A stretch of 64,000 nt of DNA from positions 124,001-188,000 of the forward strand of contig PKTB01000005.1 in NCBI GenBank assembly GCA_002869385.1, in the 5' to 3' direction. Below the pieces are notes generated by a model. That model searched no databases and had not been told where the DNA came from. It saw only the letters and a list, made by a program, of their open reading frames with translations. The stretch is from Marinilabiliales bacterium (GTDB lineage: Bacteria > Bacteroidota > Bacteroidia > Bacteroidales > ML635J-15). The position numbers were made by a program, and so were the translations under genes. This document shows positions 57,919-64,000 of the stretch, piece after piece. The stretch's first letter is position 1. The number at the start of each line of letters is the position of its first letter.

Positions 57919-60492
57919 TTATTTAATAACTAGTTTTTCTACCACTTCCTTGTTATCTGTCGTGATACGTATCAAGTAAACACCTGCAGATAAGAAATCA
58001 ACATTATACTCAGTTCCAATAAATTCTAAGACTTTTTGTCCCTGTACATTATACACTTGAGCTACTACATCACTGTTAGCGGTCCCAAAAATCCTTAAAC
58101 AATTATTATAAACATTTGAATAAATGCAGGAAACATCAAACAGTTCAGATTGGGTCATTTCTATAAAGCTAAATCTATCATCTGGGTCAGAAAAAGAAGA
58201 TAAATATGTATATGGTTGGTCAGGTTGAATTACAGTTTCGACAATATTATCATACAGTACCGGAATACTTCCGCTCTGAATACTATGTGTCCAATTCATA
58301 ACATGTTCACCTTCAAAAGCATAACTAATATTAAGGTTCTTTCCTACAATATCTGCTACAGAATTTAAACAACTAATAGTTAACTCAGAATCATCATCTT
58401 TTGTTGTATATAAACTTGGTGCCTCAGAACTACCTGTAAGTTTTATGGCATCTGTCGTCGGGTCAAAAACATTTAATGCCCCAGAACGTACAGCTAAAAC
58501 AGTCTCATCAGAAAATCCATTTCCAACAATACTAATCCTAACAATATCCATAGGCTCAGTTGTTTCCTTAAGATAATTTACTCCATTATGCAAACGTATT
58601 CCATTATCCATTCCTATGCTTGCTCCGCTTGATGTAGCCTGAACAAAAAATCCCTGCGTAGGTGCTATATAACGACTGCCTCCATTTGCTGGAATACCTC
58701 CTACATATGTTGCATACTGAGTTCCATTCCAAACATATACTGCGTCTGAGATATTAGTTCTTGACCATCCACTTGCAGCATCCCAGTCTATTGCACTAGT
58801 GTAAGGATTTCCAATAAGGTTCCAACCTGTATTTGGGCCTGCTGCTCCCGTTAGTTGCACACTTACAGGACCGATAGTCCCATGATTTACCGTTCCTGAA
58901 AACATCCTTGTTTGTGCACTAGGTGCCCAAACCGAGAATCCTTGTCCAGTAGGCATTGGGGTTGCATCAGAAACAATATATTCTCCAAATGAATTTGTCG
59001 ATTCGTCATAAGATCTTAACCATATTCCATGAAATACTCCCGCAGTTCCTGCAGTTATTGGAGAACTAACCAAATGCCATTGACTCGCTGTTAAATATCT
59101 TTCGACATTGTATGTTCCAGATCCTAATAACGAACCATCTACAATTAATGAGCCTTCACCTGTTGCAGATGACATAAGATTGAATACTACTTCGTTATCT
59201 AAATTGCCATATATTGTTAATCCGGAACTTGGTAAAATACTACATTCTGCACCAGCCTCTATTTCTAATGAAGATACTTCATAATAACCAGATATCTCAG
59301 GAGGAACAACTGAAGTAGCAGGAATAATAACTGCCTTTAATAAGTCTGGCACCCTACCAGTATTCCAATTTGAATCATTATTCCAGTCACTGTCATCATC
59401 TCACTGCCATACAAAATCACAATTATCAGAAATTTCACCTGTAAAACTTAAAAATGGATATCCGGAATTTAAAACTGTGGCCTGTCCCCAATAATCGCTT
59501 ACTCCATTAATTGTCTCACACTGAAAGTCCCATCCTGCGTCAGTAAATGTAGAAATAAGTATCATTTCTGCAGTTGTTTTTCCTGTTCCTCGTGCAGAGC
59601 TCGCTTGTCCAGAAGTTTGAGTATCCCAGAAACAATTTGTCCATGTGGAATTTCCAGCATAACCAACCATTCCTCCTGAAGTTGGGCCACTTACTGACCC
59701 AGTACTATAACAGTTACGAACTTTACCTCCACTATAAAAATAGCCAACTAAACCTCCAACCCAATTCGTTGTAACACTAACGCTACCCCTTGCATATGAA
59801 TTAATAATTTCAGCAGGTGACAAGTTTGTACATGACATTCTTCCAACTATCCCACCACATTCTGTGTTACCACTTATATTCGCTTCAGAGTAACATTCTG
59901 CAACTCTTATATAACCTGTTGGATATCCGTCTGGAACAAAAACATTTCCAGTTATTCCTCCAACGCAACGTGCTCCAGATATAGTTCCAGATGTATAACA
60001 ATAATCTATTGTGTCTCCAATATAAGTTGCACCACAAATCCCAGCAGTCCCTTCACCTCCAGTAATATTTGCATTTATTATATTTACATTGCTAATTCTT
60101 GTGTTTCGCGTTGATCCAAATAAACCAATTCCTTTGGTAGTTGGTCGATTAATGAATAAATTAACGATATCAAAGCCTTGCCCGTTATATTTCCCCGTAA
60201 AAGGAGAAAGTGGTGGGTAGGCCCAGCTATTCTGCAAATCACCAATCGGCAGCCAACCAGCTCCACTAAACCAAGTAGAAGTTTCTGTTGCATCAATATC
60301 TGCAGTCTGTATAAATGATTTATCACAACTTGATGGATTTGAAGCAATCCAATAAAGGTTTTCAAGACTGGCAATTTGATAAGGATTAGAAGCTGAACCA
60401 TCTCCAGAAGTAGGAGCAATAGCTGTTTGAGCTGTACAAAAAAAGGAAATTAAGTACAAAACTACAAAAACCAGAACGCTTTTTACTTTCAT
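57919..60492 (-). CDS. Secreted GLUG-repeat protein with T9SS domain, interrupted by in-frame TGA
   Basis: An 857-codon frame. A signal peptide (MKVKSVLVFVVLYLISFFCT) is followed by a GLUG-type beta-helix (FTGKYNGQGFDIVNLFINRP, GIGLFGSTRNTRISNVNIIN, WVGGLVGYFYSGGKVRNCYS) and then the same C-terminal module as its neighbour (SQWHLVSSPITAG, GWNLIGNPYTSAIDWDAASG) and T9SS end (VVEKLVIK). TGA at 59401-59403 (FVWQ-stop-DDDSDWNNDSNW) aligns with the Gly of the neighbour's TWTGNVNSDWDD, so GGA to TGA fits. N-terminal halves of the two paralogues are unrelated. Confidence 0.82.
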
Positions 60493-60689
60493 AATTTACA
60501 GGTTTTAGTTAACATTTAACATGAATCAAAATTGTTGACCTGCCATATCACAACTAAAACCTACACAAAAGATGACAACAATATTGTATCAATATCAGAT
60601 ACAAATATAAACATTTTTAAATCAGAAAAATCTCCACACATAACAAATATTTCTAAAATACTTTTTGTTATGTCTTAAGCATGGAAGTA

Positions 60690-61925
60690 TTACTCCAAAT
60701 GCATCCTATACAAAGCCCGCAAGTCACCCGAGTATTTTTCGCGGTATAAAAAGAATAGTTGATTGTTGTGTACTTTCATATTATCAACCCAATGAAATTC
60801 AGGAATAGAGAGTTCTTGTCCTGCTGATCCACTATTTATAAAAATTTCTTTAACTGATGTTTTACCATTTCTTAAAAATACTGCATATACCCTACCGGTT
60901 GACTCATCAATAATAATTTCATCTTCACAATATTTACTATTCTGAAAATATACAGGAGTACTACCAATCGAATTAAAGCATGTATCGTAAAGTTCTATTT
61001 TTGAATCAGTATAATTTATAATTGCTATAGTATCATCTGTTCGCAAGATAGGTGCAAAAACTGGTTCATACATCATCTCTTCGAAGCGTAAATCATGATC
61101 ATTTGGTGGTGGCCCCATCGAGAAGAACAGCCCTTGAAATGCAAGCATATTTAATTTTACCTCATCAGCGATTGTTCTAAATATTTCAGTTTCGTAAGTT
61201 ACTGTGTCTGCTAGATAATAAATTAATATTTGATTTCTATCTGAGTATTGAGAAAAGACAATTTGCCCATCTGATTCAAACTTACAATAATCCATAACTG
61301 AATGAAACTCATCAATATCTGTTTGATACTCCAGACTAACACTATCTTTATGAAAAACAAGTTGATATGCGTAATCCTCTGTTAAATAATGAACATTCCC
61401 AAAACAATCACCAAAGAAAGTGCCCTCTTCACCCACACAATATGTAAATACGGTATCACCCTCTGGTGCAATCATTACTAACCATGGGTTTTGTTTCTTA
61501 TTATATCTGTAACAAAACCCAGAATACAAAATAGAATCGCCGATAAAATAATAATCGGTTACATCCAGCAACATTCCCTTACTAACATTTTGTACCGGTT
61601 TAACTGTTGCTGTAGGTAACATATATTCTAAAGGTTCTAATAAAACATCCGCTTTAAAATCCGAATACTTATAGACTATCTGAACAGTATCATAACGAAT
61701 ATGTGAATAAACTAGGGTATCTCCGACATTATCAAGGTAAATAGAATATTTTCCATTTAAATCAGTTATTGAGCCTTTTTCTTTTCCTTTAATAAATATA
61801 TGTACTTCACTAACTGGCTCTCCTGTTTCAGAATCAAAAACACTTCCTTTGATCAGAATCTGCTTTTGTGCAAAAATTGAGATAGAATAGAAAACTGACA
61901 GTAATATCAAAATTGTTTTATTCAT
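60690..61925 (-). CDS. Exported protein with carboxypeptidase-regulatory-like domain and propeller-like part
   Basis: The 411-residue product has a signal peptide (MNKTILILLSVFYSISIFAQ) and then a carboxypeptidase-regulatory-like domain (GSVFDSETGEPVSEVHIFIK, ITDLNGKYSIYL). The remainder (IAPEGDTVFTYCVGEEGTFF, IFINSGSAGQELSIPEFHWV) has repeated strands of propeller type. Its start overlaps the stop of the preceding anti-sigma-like gene by 8 nt, so it belongs to the sigma-factor operon and may be its regulated effector or a sensor component. No enzyme motif is visible. Confidence 0.7.
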   Translation of the reverse strand: MNKTILILLSVFYSISIFAQKQILIKGSVFDSETGEPVSEVHIFIKGKEKGSITDLNGKYSIYLDNVGDTLVYSHIRYDTVQIVYKYSDFKADVLLEPLEYMLPTATVKPVQNVSKGMLLDVTDYYFIGDSILYSGFCYRYNKKQNPWLVMIAPEGDTVFTYCVGEEGTFFGDCFGNVHYLTEDYAYQLVFHKDSVSLEYQTDIDEFHSVMDYCKFESDGQIVFSQYSDRNQILIYYLADTVTYETEIFRTIADEVKLNMLAFQGLFFSMGPPPNDHDLRFEEMMYEPVFAPILRTDDTIAIINYTDSKIELYDTCFNSIGSTPVYFQNSKYCEDEIIIDESTGRVYAVFLRNGKTSVKEIFINSGSAGQELSIPEFHWVDNMKVHNNQLFFLYREKYSGDLRALYRMHLE

Positions 61926-62967
61926 TTACATAAATCTTATAGAGTTCATCAAGTTCAATTTTAGCTTGTACACCATAATAACCATTATCATTTACAATTT
62001 CCTGTAGTACTTTCTCAGCAGCAGCATATTGCTTCTCCTCTTTTATAATAAGTCCCTTGTACCAGTTAGATTCTTCATGAAATGTATTAACACGTGAAGC
62101 GAGTGTTTTATCAAAAAGATTTAGTGATTTCTCATTATCACCAAGCTTATAATAACAAAGAGCTTTGTAAAACACAGCATTTGCATCGTTTGGATACTGA
62201 TCAAGTATAATATTAAAATCAGCTAATGCATCATGATAATTACCATTCTTATATTTATCAAGAGCATTTTGTAAAAACCCGACATAAGACATTTCACTTG
62301 CCGGAATAAGGTTCGTTCTGTTTGCAGTAAAAACCGTACTATTATCAACTATTTCAAGATTTTCTTTATTAATTCGCTTGTCATATCTATAGTCAACAAC
62401 TTTAAAGCTTCCAATATAGGAATAAAAATGATTAGATCTATATTTATATGTACTTTCAAGTTGATTATCAGGAATATTATTCTCTACGATAAGTTGTTTA
62501 TTTACATATAAAGGAGCTATACTTTCAGGAACAATAACTTTTTCGGGCATAATTCTAATCTCAGCAGTATAGGGACGTATATTATTTTCGCTTATAAAAA
62601 CAGAATCATCATTCTCAATTGTGTCTACAGTTTCGATAATAGGTTTGATCACTATTATATTTTGAGCAGACTTTATTCCTGTATGTCCTATGCCTGGTGA
62701 CATTATTGAAACAGTATAAAAGGCAATTAGTATTAAAGATGCTGCAACACTAAGACCAATTGTCAAGCGTACAAGCTTTGTTCTTTTTGGTTTAATTACT
62801 CTGGATTTTAACTCAAGAGTATCATTTGGACTTGCTCCGGAAATCTGATAACCTTCCAAAGCATCAGCCAAAAACGGGTCGTTTTTTGCCATCTGCAAGA
62901 ATTCCTCAGCTTCTGCAGCAGCCATTTCACCATTTAGGTAACGACGTATTTTATTATTGATATCCAT
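61918..62967 (-). CDS. Anti-sigma-like membrane protein with TPR domain
   Basis: The ATG at 62967 (MDINNKIRRYLNGEMAAAEA) is preferred; an ATG three codons upstream also fits. The N-terminal FLADALEGYQ segment resembles the cytoplasmic part of Bacteroidota anti-sigma proteins. A single transmembrane helix (LTIGLSVAASLILIAFYTVS) leads to a periplasmic part that ends in TPR-type helices (DALADFNIILDQYPNDANAV, YYKLGDNEKSLNLFDKTLA). It overlaps the sigma-factor gene upstream and the regulatory-domain gene downstream. Probably holds the sigma factor and senses an envelope signal. Confidence 0.82.
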   Translation of the reverse strand: MDINNKIRRYLNGEMAAAEAEEFLQMAKNDPFLADALEGYQISGASPNDTLELKSRVIKPKRTKLVRLTIGLSVAASLILIAFYTVSIMSPGIGHTGIKSAQNIIVIKPIIETVDTIENDDSVFISENNIRPYTAEIRIMPEKVIVPESIAPLYVNKQLIVENNIPDNQLESTYKYRSNHFYSYIGSFKVVDYRYDKRINKENLEIVDNSTVFTANRTNLIPASEMSYVGFLQNALDKYKNGNYHDALADFNIILDQYPNDANAVFYKALCYYKLGDNEKSLNLFDKTLASRVNTFHEESNWYKGLIIKEEKQYAAAEKVLQEIVNDNGYYGVQAKIELDELYKIYVNE

Positions 62968-63508
62968 GGTTTGCATTTTTTTGTTCCTCCATGATTTTTT
63001 TGAGTTTTATCCTCCCGTTTTGCAGATAACTCTTAACAGACTTCACTGAAAAACCGGTTACGTCTGCAATTTCATTATATGACATATCATTATAGTAGAA
63101 CATTGTTACACATTCTTTTTGTTCATATGTCAATAAGCAAAGAGCTTCCTGCACATGTTTATATTCCGGAAGAACTATATGATTATCTTCATCAATATTA
63201 TCGGATTCAAGATAAAACTCATTTATATGTTTTAATTCGCTTTTCTCCTTACGTAAAATCATAAGGCAGTGATTTTTTGTAACTGAATATAGCCAGGAGC
63301 TGAAATTAGTAATATTTTGGTCGGCAACTTTTTTTATCAGCAGTTCAAAAACTTCAACAACTGCATCCATACTCTTTTCTTTATTTCCCAGATACTTCAG
63401 ACACACACCATAAACTAAACCGGCATAACGATCATAAATTTCTTCAAGAGCTCTATTTCTATCCTCTTTAAAGATATCTAATAATTCTATGTCTGTAAGT
63501 TCTTTCAT
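62954..63508 (-). CDS. ECF-type sigma-70 family RNA polymerase sigma factor
   Basis: The 184-residue protein has region 2 (EEIYDRYAGLVYGVCLKYLG, then SWLYSVTKNHCLMILRK) and region 4 (LLTYEQKECVTMFYYNDMSY, EIADVTGFSVKSVKSYLQNG). These recognise the -10 and -35 elements of stress or envelope regulons. Length is normal for ECF sigma factors. Its stop overlaps the anti-sigma-like start, so the two are coupled. The downstream TonB-plug gene on the same strand, before the sigma gene in transcription order, may be a separate unit. Confidence 0.92.
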   Translation of the reverse strand: MKELTDIELLDIFKEDRNRALEEIYDRYAGLVYGVCLKYLGNKEKSMDAVVEVFELLIKKVADQNITNFSSWLYSVTKNHCLMILRKEKSELKHINEFYLESDNIDEDNHIVLPEYKHVQEALCLLTYEQKECVTMFYYNDMSYNEIADVTGFSVKSVKSYLQNGRIKLKKIMEEQKNANHGYQ

Positions 63509-63625
63509 CTATATAATTTTACGCTTTAAAAGTACATTTTGTTTTGCAAAAAACCGCGACAGAACATTAAATTTCTGCCGCAGTGATCGCAGTTGAACTT
63601 ACCTCCTGCTTTCCGCAGCTTTCCA

Positions 63626-64000
63626 TTAATTAAGTAAGTCAAAATATCCTTTTGTTGTCATCATCACCACTCCACCAGTTACGTCTCCATATTTTGCAGG
63701 AATACCACCTGTGTAAATTTCGAGACCACCTATTGCTAGTGAAGGTAATCCTGACATCTCATCTGAAACTTTCATTCCGTCAATGTAAACAGAACTACTA
63801 CCCGGACGAGATCCTCTTACAACCATTTGATTACCTACAACCTGAACATCACTTTGATAAGATCTTGCTAACATTGCCTGATTCTTTGCTGCTGGGGTTT
63901 TAAGAATCATTTCATTATCAATAACCATCTTTTGTGGTTCATCAGGATCTATTAATTTATTTGAATGATACGCTACCACTTCCACGCCATCTAAAAGAAC
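63626..64000 (-). CDS. TonB-dependent receptor plug domain protein (partial, cut by the window edge)
   Basis: Only the C-terminal 124 codons are inside the window, and the frame is open at the right edge (VLLDGVEVVAYHSNKLI). The plug-type segment VVRGSRPGSSSVYIDGMKVS and the IYTGGIPAKYGDVTGGVVMM strand are clear. The protein ends right after the plug (TTKGYFDLLN), so it lacks a 22-strand barrel. Such short plug proteins are common next to sigma/anti-sigma genes in Bacteroidota. The function is unknown. The stop is genuine, because no homology continues after it. Confidence 0.8.
   Translation of the reverse strand, partial: VLLDGVEVVAYHSNKLIDPDEPQKMVIDNEMILKTPAAKNQAMLARSYQSDVQVVGNQMVVRGSRPGSSSVYIDGMKVSDEMSGLPSLAIGGLEIYTGGIPAKYGDVTGGVVMMTTKGYFDLLN

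Noticed and set aside
1954..59403. Stop-codon reassignment as the cause of the interrupted genes
   Set aside because: All three stops are involved and they replace different residues (Ser, Glu, Gly), while intact genes in the window still end normally at TAA, TAG or TGA. One codon table cannot give this pattern.
1954..59403. Programmed readthrough or selenocysteine at the internal stops
   Set aside because: The following codons are all different (TAT, GCA, AAT, TTT, ATG, GTT and others), no shared stem-loop is seen behind the stops, and the TGA sites fall where Gly and not Cys is expected.
1..64000. tRNA, rRNA, insertion sequences, prophage or replication origin
   Set aside because: No transposase, integrase or phage gene was found, and no tRNA or rRNA sequence was recognised by eye. 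A tRNA scan was not possible here.

Overview
The window is a low-GC chromosomal segment of a Bacteroidota bacterium, most likely Bacteroidales-like. The evidence is the Bacteroidota promoter signature (TTTG, about 20 nt, TAnnTTTG), several secreted proteins ending in type IX secretion (T9SS) sorting domains (IFPNP...GIYFL..), a Bacteroidota radical-SAM/lipoprotein pair, a sigma/anti-sigma/TonB-plug locus and many exported proteins of unknown function. No tRNA, rRNA, insertion sequence, prophage or CRISPR array was recognised.

Layout. 1-5.1 kb: two exported YD-type proteins, rsmE, then a run of plus-strand genes (OsmC-like, thioesterase, cyclophilin, TauE/SafE) whose 3' ends carry 7-bp tandem repeats. 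5.3-7.9 kb: an exported protein and a glycosyltransferase. 8.2-11.3 kb: an accessory island with an XRE regulator, a HaeIII-like C5 methyltransferase and a HaeIII-like endonuclease, followed by strongly folded intergenic DNA and a broken-off 3' end of a radical-SAM gene. 11.4-12.8 kb: an intact radical-SAM/SPASM enzyme with its YGTP lipoprotein. 12.8-13.3 kb: a palindrome-rich gap. 13.3-31 kb: mutS, secreted hydrolases, SDR, GntR and slipin, a serine hydrolase, rsgA, a methyltransferase and small exported proteins. 31-40 kb: Ca-type P-ATPase, a propeller protein, PerR-peroxiredoxin, paired exported paralogues and a TonB-C protein. 40-45 kb: MBOAT and SGNH genes, then mutS2. 45-51.3 kb: a signalling cluster (Hpt, sigma-54 activator, sigma-54-like promoter with a 15-bp minisatellite, secreted protein, PAS kinase, receiver). 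52.9-60.5 kb: an exosortase with its partner membrane protein and two tandem units, each a large T9SS protein plus a 70-residue PID-CTERM-like peptide. 60.7-64 kb: sigma factor, anti-sigma/TPR, regulatory-domain protein and a partial TonB-plug gene.

The most striking property is genome-wide in scale. Sixteen genes carry 19 in-frame stop codons (14 TAA, 2 TAG, 3 TGA) with no frameshift that I could find. Where the lost residue can be inferred, it is Ser, Glu or Gly, so TCA/GAA to TAA, GAG to TAG and GGA to TGA all fit one change class, G:C to T:A transversion. Several conserved sites look altered the same way (Asp to Tyr, Gly to Cys). This points to oxidative-type damage in the data or a real mutator signature, not to stop-codon reassignment. 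Such genes are annotated here as single CDS entries spanning the stop.

The best candidates for little-described biology are the duplicated PID-CTERM/exosortase locus with exchanged N-terminal domains, the radical-SAM/lipoprotein pair with a relic next to the restriction-modification island, and several unrelated intergenic repeat families that share a 7-bp period.
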